DNA of 64,000 nt from Paracamarosporium sp. OC-R06-R3 (GCA_019828545.1 JACVRA010000073.1:372001-436000), one strand, 5' to 3'; numbered from the stretch's first letter, positions 11,940 to 23,708 are shown. The notes: generated by a model not told the origin, from the letters alone. Numbers and translations are program-made.

Positions 11940-12882
11940 GTTTTGAGCCTCAAAACACTTAGGTATAATGCCGAAGGACCCTACAACACCACGCCACAGG
12001 ACTGAATGTTTATATAGCGCCCCAACAACATCTCAAGTACCCCACCTGCCGTGTTATCTACGCAAAACTTAATTCGTTGGCACGGAGAAATGGGCATACG
12101 ACGTGATCGGAAGCGGTGCATTACGCTTCGAGTTGGAGTAAGTACGGAGAGGGGTAGTCCGCGGGGCAGAGGAATGACGGATCTTACCCGAGCTGTTGGA
12201 GTAGTGGGGCAATACGTAGACCTTACACAAAAGAAACGCATCTCTGCAGCCGTATATTCTTCATTGCATGTTGGGACACTTGCAGGTTTGTTAATAATTA
12301 TCGATAGGTGTAGCTGCGGTCTTACTGCAGAGGACTGACATGAACTGCAGTGCAGTTGCGGTTAGTACATTTCGGTATAAGCCATGCTTACTGTGTTTGT
12401 AAGGGTAGTGTGAGCCTCTAGATCTTTTCACGATTAGATGACTGTGCTTACTTTGTTGTTGCGGTGTGATGACCTTCGAGCTTTGTCGGCCGAGGTCGTC
12501 TTTGCTGAGAACCACGTAACCTCCGGTCAGATGAAGGATGAAAATGTTTAGAGATCAGATTCGGAGACCGTCCAGAAGGTAACCTATCTACAGTCAAAGA
12601 ACTCTAGTCACAGGCGACGAACCATCACACTGGGATTTTCTTTTCGTGGCACAATTTGCAGCCGCAAAACAAACCGTTTGACTGGCATACCTTACGAATG
12701 GCTGAACTCTGAAAGGATTATGTGGCAACGACGATGGACAGCTTCTTCTTTATCCCGATCGCTTAAAGTTGACATCTCCACTAGAGCGGTACGATGTGGG
12801 AGACAAAGGCATACACTATAACAGCCGCGTGGTTCATTTGAGGCGATCTTGAATTTTCGCATACAAGGATACACTAATCACC
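11940..12882. promoter_or_regulatory. Divergent intergenic region, lactonase-like gene to the 519-aa protein gene
   Basis: 943 bp between divergently oriented genes. Scattered stop codons in all frames and no recognised RNA gene or repeat. Confidence 0.45.
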
Positions 12883-14442
12883 ATGGCCATTCGAAGTGAG
12901 GTTCTGACTCCCTCACGCACGGAAACACATCACAGAATGTTGAACCAGTCGAAATGTGGTATTAACATGACCGAAAACGTACGATCACTTGCCCTCGACG
13001 TTGACATTATGGACGATGGCACGCTAGCAACAACACCACAATCATGCAGCCCGGCAATAATTGCCACTCCTCCTGGAGTGTCTACATTCACCATGTTCTC
13101 TGAGCGCCCGCGTCAGGGCAGCGAAGAAACCATCAAGCCCATGATACAGAGACCAAGGCTAAGACATAAGGCAAACACAGCGCCTCCTGGAGCGTCATCA
13201 TTATATCCAAGAGCTGTAGTGCAGTTTAGGCCGCAGCCTCCAAGACGAGCCATTAGCTCAACTATGGCACACGCGTTCTCGAGGTCTGGTAGCAGGGATC
13301 GACGCAGACCATCAAAAACGCTTCCCTTGACGCTAACGGAGCTATCACAGCTTGGGACAAGAAAGTCCAAAGTGATCAGCAGTAAAAGGAAGAGTAAAAG
13401 AAGTTCTGGGGGTAGAATTGGGCTTAAATCGAAGCCTCTTGTCTGGAGAATGTCGTCGCCTCCCAAAGCGTTCGAGCTCCCTCCAGAGCTGGACCAATCG
13501 TTTTTGGAGAAGCCAAGAGTGAAAGAGACTCCTAACCCGAGGAAACTAGAGAGGCTCAGGGTTGATTCACTGGACCTTGATTTAGAAGGGCCGTCTCTGA
13601 CACCGGCGTGGTCCATTGTCAGCACGCCGAATGCGTTTTATCAAAGGCCGGCCAGCGTGAGGACACAGACTCCGCCAAGCCCTACTAGAAGTTCTACACC
13701 CCTGAGAGACACGTCGTCAAGAAATGAACATATTTTTGGAAACGGTTCAACCCCAAGAAGTTCGTCGCCTTTAAGAATCGTCACAGAGGGGACAGGTGCT
13801 ACGCCGTCGAAGTCCCCAACAAGGAGTGCTGGACCTTCAAAAAGTGGAACCTCGTCTAAGAGAGCGAAACACTTTTCGTTGCCACTGAGTCCTTTTGCCC
13901 AGCGTGTTCCATGGAGGAGATCAATAGTCGCTAAAAGTCCCCAGCGTAACGCGTACCCTTTCCCCACAGTAAGAGAAACAGTGTACATACCAGGGCCCAT
14001 TCAACTGGAAGAAAAGATTTCTATTACACCTCGACGAGGGTCATTTGTTGATTTGGAACGATTTGATGATGGCAGTGGATTAAATGCTAAACGGTTCTCC
14101 GACTTGGTGGCATTGGATGGAGTCGTGATGTACTTTCAGGCGCTTGGAGTTGCAGAAGAGGCATCAGAGGCATGCTTGGACAGGTACTGGTTGCGCGATA
14201 GGAAAATCAACCGCCCGGACTCAGGTACAAGCGTGGATAGTCCACGAAATGGTACGCCTACGATGCCCCCACCACCTGTCCCTTCGCATTCCTCAGGTGG
14301 GATCGCTACTACGTTTGAGGCTATCTTTCGGTCTCAAAAGGCATTGCGAGACGACGAAAAACCGCAGCCATGTTCTGGAACAACTAGTCGCCGCAGACCC
14401 CTTCTACGACAGCTGTTGAAGTCCAGTCGTAAGTCGGGTTGA
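12883..14442 (+). CDS. Uncharacterised Ser/Pro/Arg-rich protein, 519 aa
   Basis: A single uninterrupted 519-codon frame; I do not recognise the family. Most of it is low-complexity, rich in Ser, Pro, Thr, Arg and Lys, with many SP/TP sites (for example SPLRIVTEG, TPSKSPTRS) that could be proline-directed kinase targets. Basic clusters such as RKSKVISSKRKSKRSSGG (about 165-182) could act as nuclear localisation signals. The only stretch that looks folded is near residues 403-435, containing ALDGVVMYFQALGV and EACLDRYWL. The C-terminus is basic (SRRRPLLRQLLKSSRKSG). No signal peptide or membrane segment. Codon use resembles the neighbours. Likely a regulatory or scaffold protein restricted to filamentous ascomycetes; this is inference. 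Confidence 0.75.
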   Translation: MAIRSEVLTPSRTETHHRMLNQSKCGINMTENVRSLALDVDIMDDGTLATTPQSCSPAIIATPPGVSTFTMFSERPRQGSEETIKPMIQRPRLRHKANTAPPGASSLYPRAVVQFRPQPPRRAISSTMAHAFSRSGSRDRRRPSKTLPLTLTELSQLGTRKSKVISSKRKSKRSSGGRIGLKSKPLVWRMSSPPKAFELPPELDQSFLEKPRVKETPNPRKLERLRVDSLDLDLEGPSLTPAWSIVSTPNAFYQRPASVRTQTPPSPTRSSTPLRDTSSRNEHIFGNGSTPRSSSPLRIVTEGTGATPSKSPTRSAGPSKSGTSSKRAKHFSLPLSPFAQRVPWRRSIVAKSPQRNAYPFPTVRETVYIPGPIQLEEKISITPRRGSFVDLERFDDGSGLNAKRFSDLVALDGVVMYFQALGVAEEASEACLDRYWLRDRKINRPDSGTSVDSPRNGTPTMPPPPVPSHSSGGIATTFEAIFRSQKALRDDEKPQPCSGTTSRRRPLLRQLLKSSRKSG

Positions 14443-15408
14443 GATGGTGAAGGCTGTCGCTACTGGGAAACACCCTGGCGACAACGTGACAACACCACAC
14501 GTCCGGGCTTCAGGATCGGCGGACTTGAAATAACTCGAAACAGGAAATTGAGATAGTGAAAGTAGGAAAAAAAGACGAATTGCATATTGTTTGAAGCAAT
14601 GACAAGTCTGTGCGTGACGATCATCGGAAGAGACGCTTTACGATGTCGGTCGGATGGCCACAAAGGGGCGCCTCAGGCGATGAGGACCAGGGTTTGGGTA
14701 TCGCGGGATCACTGACTCGATCTCACAAGCAGGGTGGTGGTGATGCAAGTTGCCTTCCGGTGACAGAGTACCCTGGACAAGGGCGTCATTGGCAGACCGC
14801 TCGCAACAGGGCGTTGAGGGAATAAGCAACAATCGTGTTGCCCTGTGGGCGCAGCTCTTCGTGTATGCCCTGTTGCAATGAGGTCGAAGGCTGGGCGAGA
14901 CTGGCCGGAGGACTGTGGAGGGCGAGGGTGTGCTGCCACGATGATGCCAGGAGCTGCCCGAATGGTCGCAGCGCAGGAAACAGACAAGCGATAGGGTCGA
15001 TCCTTTCACTTTGCAAAACGAGGCAGCGAATCCGCGTCGCCATGGCGGGCTTGGGTCCAATCCAACCCCTGACGCAGTCCAAGTGATCGCAGCTGGGTTG
15101 CCCTGTTCGGCGTGGCTCTCCTTGGCCGTGCACTCGTCGAGCGACCCGCTTTCCGGGGCGCTCGTCAGACGTCCTCTCCGACACGAGCCAACGCATCAAC
15201 TGCGGGTCGTTCTCGTTACTCGTCTAAAAGAACCCGTCCCGCCCATCCTCCACACCTGCTTCCTCGTTCTCTGATCGCCTTGCCATTTCAAATCCATCTA
15301 TTTGTGTCCATCGACCTCATCGCACAGGCTCCAGCGTCGCTGATCATCCGTCATCCTCAGTTTGCTTCGACGCCTTGCATTCCAAACACCAGCCCACATC
15401 AACACACC
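14443..15408. other. Long upstream region of the zinc-finger gene
   Basis: 966 bp, fairly GC-rich, without a convincing gene. The part nearest 15409 is pyrimidine-rich with repeated CATC/CACC, as in fungal 5' leaders. Open frames on both strands (for example 14638-15060) are Arg/Ser/Pro-rich and look like chance frames. Confidence 0.45.
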
Positions 15409-17350
15409 ATGGCCACGGCCCTCTCGAGTAGTATCGACCAGCTCAAACAGGCCTTCTGCAACCAGTACTCGCATCTCTCGGAGCAGGACCGCCAGCAGCT
15501 CTGGCTAGAGAACGTCGCAACCCTGCACAGCAGTCCATCCACCAGTCCTCCCCAACCATCACAGGCACAGCATGTCCCGCGATCAATGTCGAACTCGGCT
15601 GCCAACATGACGCAACTACTCGTACGGACCTTGTCTTTTGGTGCGCGCTTCCCTTGCTAACCAAGCCCAGGCCAACAGCTACCGCGTCCAATCCACCCCA
15701 GCTGCCCCAGCCATGGAACATTCCATGTCTCTGTCAAACGACAACAACCTCCAGCGATCAAGCTCGAGCATGTCCACTTGGCAGTCATCGTTTGACGATC
15801 AGCCCAATGCATATGTGTTCTCTGATGCATCTCTTTCAAGACAGCAAGCTCTGCAACCCATCAACGAGAATGCCTTCGCCAATGACGCTATGGTTGAGTA
15901 CTCACCAGCCGACTACGTCCACAACTTCATCGACTCTTCAGACCCTGCCCAACTGCCCCTTTCCCAGCCCCACCACTCTCAATTGCAACTAACGCCAAAC
16001 AACCAGTGGGTACCGTCATTAGACGTTTCTACTTCGCCTAGTACACCATCAACTGCTCTAATGACGCCGGTTACTCTTGCAAGTAACTCAATGAGCCGTC
16101 AGAGCAGCTTTAATTCTCATTTCGTTGATGACGTTCCAATGTTGCGTTCTGATTCTTCAATGTTTCCAATCATCCCTGAAGATGGTTCTTTTCCCTTTTC
16201 TCAAGATGTCAATCATGTACCGAAGAATATGAGCGCTCCCGCTGATAATCTTCCTTTCTTTTCTGCTCCCGGTTTCACTGGTCTGTCCAGTGAAATCTCT
16301 TTCCTTTCGCCTGTCGCGTCTGTTCCTTCAGCAAGTGTTCACGCACTTGCTTCTGCACAAGACAACGAGCCGGGCCTGGTGGAGGATATGCAGAGGTCGG
16401 CTTCAACAACATCATCCAACGAGAGCGACATGAGCAACGTTTCGGCGTCTGCCATGCACCACTCCCGTCAGATCCGCCGCGAGCGCGAGATCATCGCAGC
16501 CGGCAGCTGCAGGATAGCCCCAAAGGCGACTCCCAGTACCCAGACCAAGTCCGCATCACCCAATGCTCAGATGATGCGGATCCAGTCTGAAGATGGCTCA
16601 TCGCGCCACGTCGGTGTCATCAGTAAAGCACCGTACGTGCGTCCCCAACACCCCAAGATCCTGTGCCCTCACTGCAGCGAGCGGCCAGAGGGCTTCCGCG
16701 GGACGCACGAGCTCGATCGCCATGTTGCGCGTGCTCACACGGCCGTCCGCAAGGGCTACATCTGCGTTGCGCCGGCCTTCGACAAGAACTTCCTCAGCGG
16801 CTGCAAGCACTGCCGCAACAAGAAAGTCTACGGCGCGTACTATAACGCCGCCGCGCATCTTCGCCGGGCCCACTTCCACCCGCGCAAGCGCGGCCGGAAG
16901 GGTAAGAACGACGAGAAGCGTGGCGGCATTGGCGGCGGCGATGACCCGCCCATGGACTACCTGAAGCAGCACTGGATCCGCGAGCTCGAAGTCGAGAACA
17001 AGGCGAAGAGCTCAAAGGCAAAGAACTGCCAATCCTCGCCGGAGAGCTCATCAGACAGCACCCCCGAACCCGAATCCGACGCCAATGGCTTCGACGCCAC
17101 GTACGACCCCGAGCTCGCGTATCCCAGCCAACAACAGCCGCAACAGACCGACGTTTCCATAACCTCCATGCCGTCGATCGATCCTAGTCAGTTCGTTGAC
17201 TTCTCGGCGTACAACGGTATGAATATGAACGAGGCTGATGTTAACGCTGCCTCCATGTACAACGCGCCGTTGATGTATGCGACGCAGGTACAGCAACAGT
17301 CAAGTGATACCTCGATGAGCGACTTTGAATTCGATGCGTATAGAACCTAG
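15409..17350 (+). CDS. Zinc-finger (C2H2-like, DUF7896-type) putative transcription regulator
   Basis: Two exons, 15409-15621 and 15671-17350, give 630 aa. Residues 1-330 are Ser/Gln/Asn/Pro-rich and probably disordered (activation-domain-like). A Cys/His region follows at about 400-475: CPHCSERPEGF then HELDRHVARAH, and CVAP...CKHCRNKKVYGAYY then NAAAHLRRAHF. These look like two atypical C2H2 fingers. A strongly basic stretch follows (HPRKRGRKGKNDEKRGG), then PMDYLKQHWIRELEVEN, and an acidic/Gln-rich C-terminus. Family experience suggests the fungal DUF7896 group, which has no well-defined role. Nuclear location and DNA binding are inferred from the fingers and the basic tail. The intron is placed by a GTACGG donor and a TGCTAACC branch with CAG acceptor. 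Confidence 0.85.
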
Positions 17351-18207
17351 TTGGGTTCTATATCCTTTTTATTTCTTCTTCCCCTTCCCCTTCCTCTTTC
17401 TTTTCTCTTCAATTTACCTGTATCTACTCGCATAGGTTTGGCGTCTTGTTTTGGTTTGTTTTAATTTGGTTGTTTATACGATGGGTGCGTGGTCGGGTCG
17501 CTGGCTGGTAGGGCTGAGACCGCCCCAAGAGCTGGGGACTGGTCTGGATGGCTGGCTTCCATATTGCATGTTGCAGGCGTTTGTTCGGGATGAGCGGTGC
17601 TCCGCCGATGGTTTCACGTTTTGACGCTTTTTACGAGTTCGGCTTGTGAGTCTTTGATATCCTTCTGATACCGTCCACTTTATCTGTCGGACGACGGCTT
17701 TTGTTGTACCGGGCTGATTGCTGCCCTGTTTACGAGTATTGTTAGCTATTGTGTATTGCTATTGTTAGCGTGACCTTGCTGCCAACTGTTGGCGGCAGGG
17801 AAATAATTGGCTATGTGTACACTCTGGATTTTTGTTGCTGCATGCTGTGATGCGCTGGTACGTCTCAAATCAAGGAACATGCCTCGCAGAGAGATGAAGC
17901 CGAAGAAACAATTGATGCTGAAGCGCGCCATAATCTACATCCTATCTGGGCAGTAAACAGGGTACACATGTCTAAGAACTGTGCGGAGGCTGTTGAATCC
18001 ATCAACTGCAGGCTCGTCAGTCTTTTGCCTTCTCCATAAAAGCACTAGAACAAAGGAGCAGAAGCCAAGCCTGGTATATCAAATGGGTGTTATAGCAATA
18101 TTATTAGTTTATATACTAATTCGTATGGCAAAAAACCTAGCTAAAAGCCACTATGGATATCACGCAAACGAACGACGACATGGACTACAGCCACCACAGA
18201 GCGTCAC
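17351..18207. other. Convergent 3' region, zinc-finger gene and CLIP-170-like gene
   Basis: 857 bp between convergent genes. It begins with a pyrimidine tract (17363-17415) in the 3' UTR. The right part (about 18060-18150) is AT-rich, plausible for polyadenylation signals. No gene seen. Confidence 0.5.
17363..17415 (+). repeat. Pyrimidine (CT) tract in 3' UTR
   Basis: About 50 nt of almost pure C/T just after the zinc-finger gene stop codon. It could bind pyrimidine-tract proteins or simply be low-complexity sequence; the sequence alone cannot tell. Confidence 0.6.
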
Positions 18208-20589
18208 CTAAAACGCATCTTCATTAGGACACGCTGTGACATCATGGCCCTCGCTCTCGCAGAGAGCACACCACTTGTCTGGGTCAGGCGCTGATTCGCC
18301 TTTTGGAGGGACGAGACCTGAGCTGGGACTGAACACAGGCGGAGGCGGAGGTAGAGTGTCGGTTGGCGCATTGCCCGACGGTTTTGTTGGTGTGATTGCC
18401 GAGGGACGCGGTCGATCAGAAGATATCGACAGGTCTCGCAGACCCTCGATAACTGCGTCTTTGCCGTTGCGGGCACCGCTCAGAGGCTTGGGGGCATCTG
18501 AGCCGCCCATGACGGGGCAATTGAGGATGTCGTGGCCGCTTTCTTCGCAGAAGCCGCACCACATGTCTCCACCGTCGGCGGAAGAGAGACCGTCAGCTGA
18601 TTCGGTCATGGGCTCAAGTGCTGGCGGAGCGTCACGGCGAGTGGCTTGAGGAGATCCTCTCCAGCTCACTACGGTCCCCTTCGAATCTCGTCCAGAGGAT
18701 CGCTTTTCTTCCTTTACTGTATGCTCTGAGACGCCATTGCTGACGACGCTTTCGCGTTGAGCATTAGCACCCAGTTGCTCCTTCAGTCGCTCAATCTCGC
18801 GCTCCAGCTCTTCCTCCCTGAACGCCTTGCGCTCGACAAGCCCACGGAGCTCTTCTTTTTCACGTTCCACTGTCTCGACTCTTGCATTTGCGCTCCGAAG
18901 CTCATCAGCGTTGACGGAGGACCCTTGACGTGACAAAGGAGAACGGCCTTGCTCTTCGGCAGGACCCGAGCTCAATGAGTGAATGATAGCCTTTAGGCCA
19001 CGGATCTCATCGTCTCGCTGCTCCAAGTCTCGTGCTCCAGGACTTGCAGGCCCCTCTACCATTGCTCCCGCGCCCTTCAAGGCTGCTGCGGCCTTTTCCC
19101 GTTCTCGACGCAGTTCGGATCGGCCACGCTCGACCTCGCCACGAAGAAACTCAACTTCTCCACGAGCTTCAGCTTCCCCTCTCCTAGCATCCTCCAGACC
19201 TTCCTCAAGTTCTTGCACCAGTTCTTCAAGCTGTTTCAACTGCATGGCTACAGTTGCCACATCTTCGCCTCTTGCTTGTAATTCCCGTAGTTCATCCTGT
19301 AGCTCTTCCACTTTCCGTTCATATACGCGTTCGGTCTCAGTGCTAGCCAGCTCGAGAGTGTCAATAGTACTTCGAAAATCCGCTCGGTGGGCGTCGAACT
19401 CGGCCGTGAGCATAGCAATCTTATCATTCTTCTCGCGGAGCAGCGACCGTAGTTGCGCCACATCGTTCGAATCGTCGCCACTGTTTCTCGATGACCCAAA
19501 ACTCATGCCATCCTCTGGTAACATGCTTTGTATCTCTGCTAGGCTTGCCTCCATCTCCGCAAGCGATGCAGCTTGTTCTTTGAGTTGTTTATCGCGTTCC
19601 TCAAGTAGTTTATTGAGGCGTTGCACTTCCTCGTCGGATTGATTCGAAGCTGGTCTTCGGCCCTTGAAGCTCGCCATTGAGTCGTTGCTGACTCTGTTGC
19701 CCGTGGGTGTAACCTCTGCATCTTCATCGATGATATCGTGATGACCTAGACGCGAGTTGTTACGTGAATATGGTCGAGGTGGACCTGGAGTCCGTGGCTT
19801 CTGGAATGCAGCGGACCGAGGTCCAGGGCTATTGAATCTTGGGGGACCGATGGCGCTTTTCGAGAAGCCTGATGGCGTGATAGAGCCAGCTCTGCCAGGG
19901 GTAGGCGCAAGGGAGGGTTTGCGAACTGGGGACTCTGCTCGTGGCAACGAAGGTCTGCGTGTTGCCTTGAAATGCGGGCTGGTAGCGCTCACACCAGGGC
20001 CAAGAGACTGGGAGAACTTAGGAATCAAGGGTGTGTCCGGGCTATAGTTTGGCCGTTCGCGAGTCGAAGCACTGAAGTTGCTGCCGTATGAGGGGGTCGT
20101 GGGGGTCGGTGGGAGGTCGGAGCCGGAAGTTGCTCGCTTCTTCGCTCGGTGGACGGGTAAGAATATACCAGAGCCAGGGACGGTGGTGTTGAAGTAGCGA
20201 GTTCTACGGGCAAGTCAGTATCGGTGTGCTATCCGTAATTGTTTGACATACCCATCGACGTCACCGTCGTTCTTGCCGCGTGATGCGAACTGTCTGCTGA
20301 GTTCGACCCCAGCGAAAACACCAGGCTTGCCGCGCACGCTTCCGATAAACCTGACGACGCCGGTCATGGACCCGGGCACATCCACAAGGTCGCCAATCTC
20401 GAGATCGCGGCCGTCGGCGCCCATTTTGGCGGTGGGGGTGGTGGACTTGCCAACGAGTGCGTTCAGACTTGCTTTCCTAGCGACTGCGGTCGACTGTGCA
20501 AGGGACAAGTTGGGTGAAGAAGCGACGGATGCGAGCGTGGGACGCGGCGGACCAAGCCGCCGCGGCGTCGCGGGCGGTTGGAAAGCCAT
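18208..20589 (-). CDS. CLIP-170-family microtubule plus-end protein (CAP-Gly, coiled coil, two zinc knuckles)
   Basis: Plus-end tracking protein related to CLIP-170, Bik1, Tip1 and Aspergillus ClipA. Two exons, 20589-20252 and 20203-18208, give 777 aa. CAP-Gly domain at about 60-135, with VVRFIGSVRGKPGVFAGVEL, the GKNDG motif (as RGKNDGDVDG) and TRYF/GIFLP. A Ser/Pro/Arg-rich basic region (135-270) probably contacts the microtubule. A long coiled coil follows (about 285-575, for example RLNKLLEERDKQLKEQ). Two CCHC zinc knuckles lie at the end: WCGFCEESGHDILNCP (about 660) and WCALCESEGHDVTACP (757-772). The protein ends EDAF, close to the acidic-aromatic CLIP tail (EEY/F) read by CAP-Gly proteins. 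The intron lies inside the CAP-Gly domain; joining it restores DGTRYFN. Confidence 0.93.
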
Positions 20590-21859
20590 CCTGGGGTGTA
20601 GCCCGGCCTGGCAGTGTAATGTTATTGTTGACTAGGTTCATGAGACACTGACGGTTGTTTACGCGGTCACCTAAGCCGCCCCACACCAATGAGCGCATGC
20701 CCACCAGCCCAAATGAGACCAGCCCTAAGTACACCACATCTGCGCCGGTCTAGGATAAAGTTTGGCCTGCCCACTGGTTTGCGCTGCCGTAAGTCGTACA
20801 TCTGTCCGCATCTGGTCTTTGGGGCGCGCTTTACCCCCGGTGGTTTGGCTTACTCTCGCATCGACAATCTCCGGGGGCCTGGTCCTTACATCGCTGCTAA
20901 CGTTCCTCAGGCTGGGAGGGAAAACACGACTGGTCTCGTATGATGATAAAGATCTCGCAGCATGCCATCCATAGTCTAGCAGATGCAGGTGCAACCTTAG
21001 TTCCCATAGCGTGGGTGGGGCCGGTGTCAAGACGGACGCCTGCGGCTTCGTGCTACGGCAACACTGAAAAGTCATTTACTGTTGCGAGGGGTTACCAGTC
21101 GGTTCCACACGAGACTCGTTGGACACATGAGAGCAGCTGAGGAATCGAGATAATGGAAAGGCAAGAGTCTCGGAGGCAGTCTTACTGCAGTTCGTGTATC
21201 CTAGGGTAACGCGTTCTAATCAAAATCTTCGGATGACGGAGGGGACGAGTAGATCAAGCGAGCATTGTCACTAAACCTATATCAGACACGCATATACCTT
21301 TAGAATGGTGGTATCAGCCCTCGTCCAACCCGTTCGGTGAGACAAGGCGGCAACTGTGTCCATACCTTGAAGTTGTTGAAGCCACAAATCAGCATGGCCG
21401 ATACCACTATGCTATCGTGAGCTGAAACGCGTCCTCACGTGCATCTTGAGCGGAAACTCTATCGTTAGTCTCAGTGTGCAAATTAAGACAAGGTTCCCCA
21501 GAGTTCAAAAAGAGCGTCATCGGTTCAGTGCTTGAGCGGTGGGTTGCTGGACCAAACGCGACTGTCTTGACACGATGCATTCTTATTCTAGTAGCACGTA
21601 CACTGAGCGTTCATCGTACGCCTACAGAAGAATACAATTGGTATTTTGCTAGCAGAAGAACTATTTTCAAATTCCTGTCCAATCGCGAATTGCTCTCCCG
21701 CAGCTCTCCCGACTCGGCAGGAGCGACCCCCCGCCATCCATTTGCCTCGGCTCGGGGAGCTGCTAACGATTACCGCCCACGCCTCACGCATCTACAAAAC
21801 ACAAGAGCTATGCCTCATCCTCCGGGTTCCTACCCCAGATTCCCCGCAATATCTACACA
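20590..21859. promoter_or_regulatory. Divergent intergenic region, CLIP-170-like gene to APH-fold kinase gene
   Basis: About 1.27 kb between head-to-head genes. Frames on both strands are short and carry no family signal. I see no RNA gene. Confidence 0.45.
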
Positions 21860-23063
21860 ATGGCTGGCGCAGTAAGACAGCCCATAGACGTCGCCTCCCT
21901 TGAGCGCTACATCTCATCCAACGTCCCGGAAATCGTGGTTCCCATCGATGTAAAGCAATTCGGATATGGTCAGAGCAACCCTACATACCAGTTGACGGAT
22001 AAGAATGGCAAGAAGTATGTTATGCGCAAGAAGCCGCCGGGAAAGCTTCTTTCAAAGGTATAAACATCGAGAGGTGTGGACACGCGCAAGCTAACGGCAA
22101 TAGACAGCGCACAAGGTCGACCGCGAGTACCGGATAATCCATGCTTTAGAAGAGACCGATGTTCCCGTGCCCAAAGCTTACGCTTTGTGTCAGGACGAGA
22201 AGGTCATAGGATCCGACTTCTATATTATGGAATTTCTAGATGGCCGGATCTTTGAGGACCCAGCGATTCCTGGAGTTACACCGGAGGAGCGAACGAAGAT
22301 GTATGTCACATTTCTTGTGAACAAGTTGAGACATATTGATTGTTTTTTTAGGTGGCATTCCGCAATTACAACCCTGGCCAAGTTCCACCGCGTTGTCCCC
22401 AAAGACGTGGGACTTGAGAACTACGGCAAACAAGCTGGTTTCTACAACCGTCAAATATCTACCTTCAACACAATCACCAAATCACAAGCAGAAGCAAAAG
22501 ACAAAGAGACAGGGGTACCGGTCGGAAAGATCCCGCATCAAGATGACATGGTAGCTTTCTTCAGCGACCCCAGGACGCAACCCAAAGACAGAAGTAGCTT
22601 TGTGCATGGTGATTACAAGATCGATAATGTAGTGTTTCACAAGACTGAGCCTAGGGTCATTGGTATCCTCGACTGGGAAATGTCGACGATAGGTCATCCT
22701 TTAAGCGACTTGAACAATGTGTTTGCGCCGTATCTGTGGGCCGACAAGAAGAAGGCATTGGGTAGCCGTGCCAACGAGGCGTTTCTGCCTGGTAAGACAC
22801 CAGGGCTGCCGTCAAGAGACCAGCTCGTTGCGTGGTATTCGGAAATTGCTGGGTGGGACCCAAGGCCGGACTTGACCTGGGGAGACGCGTTCTCTACATA
22901 CAGATCATCGGTGATCATGCAGGGGATTGCAGCGCGCTATGCATTGCGTCAAGCGAGCAGTGCTCAGGCTCACGAGTACGCCTTATTGACGAAGCCGTTT
23001 GCTGAGACCGCATGGGATTTAGTGCAAGATTACAAACGATCACACGAGAAAGCAAGGCTATAG
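21860..23063 (+). CDS. Aminoglycoside-phosphotransferase-fold kinase (ACAD10/11 N-terminal-like)
   Basis: Small-molecule kinase of the APH/choline-kinase-like fold. Exons 21860-22057, 22104-22300 and 22352-23063 give 368 aa. Visible: QFGYGQSNPTYQL (nucleotide loop), YVMRKKPPGKLL with the likely ATP Lys, the catalytic loop HGDYKIDNVVFH and the metal-binding ILDWEMSTIGHPLSDL. This combination and length match the stand-alone APH domain that is fused to acyl-CoA dehydrogenase in animal ACAD10/ACAD11. By that relation a role in lipid-derived hydroxy-acid metabolism is possible, but the substrate cannot be read from sequence. There is no dehydrogenase domain here. No signal peptide. Intron 2 has an AT-rich TTTTTTTAG acceptor. 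Confidence 0.9.
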
Positions 23064-23339
23064 CGAAGCTTCATGTAGTATATTTTCACTCACGGTGCTG
23101 TACCACCGACGATCTCCAAGCTAATTCATGAAATTGCAGAGTGCAAAATGGTATCATATTCTTGCCGACCTATAGCTTGACTCTGTCAACACATGTACCA
23201 GTCCCAGATTGGGGTCGATGTGAAGAAATAACCGGGTACATACCCACAAGCTTTTCCCAAAACGCCTATCAATCGTCCCATTCATTCCCAGACCTCAGCT
23301 GGTGCATACTATGTACCGCTCCTCCGTAACGTGTCTCAC

Positions 23340-23708
23340 TTAATGCCTTCCTCCTCCACCCCTGTGGTCGTCTGTGTTGATGCGGTCGAGCGCCTAAATC
23401 AATAGTCAGTGGATGTACAAGGTTCGAGGAAGACGGGAATGCACGAACCTCGAGCATGACAACAGCATTTCCTCGAATGACGACCATACCGAGCCTCTCC
23501 TTGCCGCCATCTTTCTTTTCCTCCACGGCCTCGTCCAACACAACGTTTAGGTAGACATCGTAGCCTCGTAGGGTGCCTTGGACTTTGCGACTGCCGTTGA
23601 GCGACACGAGAATGCGCTTTTCGAGGTACTGATCCGAATTAGCATTCTCAATTTAAGAATGGAGACTTAATATCTCACCTTCTTGAGCTCTGGCTGTGCT
23701 TGAGGCAT
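23340..23708 (-). CDS. Small nuclear ribonucleoprotein G (SmG)
   Basis: Core Sm-ring protein of spliceosomal U1, U2, U4 and U5 snRNPs. Exons 23708-23679, 23628-23449 and 23393-23340 give 87 aa, normal for SmG. The Sm1 motif reads YLEKRILVSLNGSRKVQGTL with RGYDVYLNVVLDEA; the Sm2 motif reads GMVVIRGNAVVMLEALDRI. The first exon encodes only MPQAQPELKK, and the last holds a Gly-rich tail (DDHRGGGGRH). The start is fixed by the classic PELKKYLEK join across intron 1. It lies head-to-head with the NTR2 gene across 289 bp. Confidence 0.95.

Noticed and set aside
18983..19642. Ser-rich 219-codon forward frame opposite the CLIP-170-like coiled coil.
   Set aside because: Mirror of the Glu/Leu-rich coiled coil; no independent signals.
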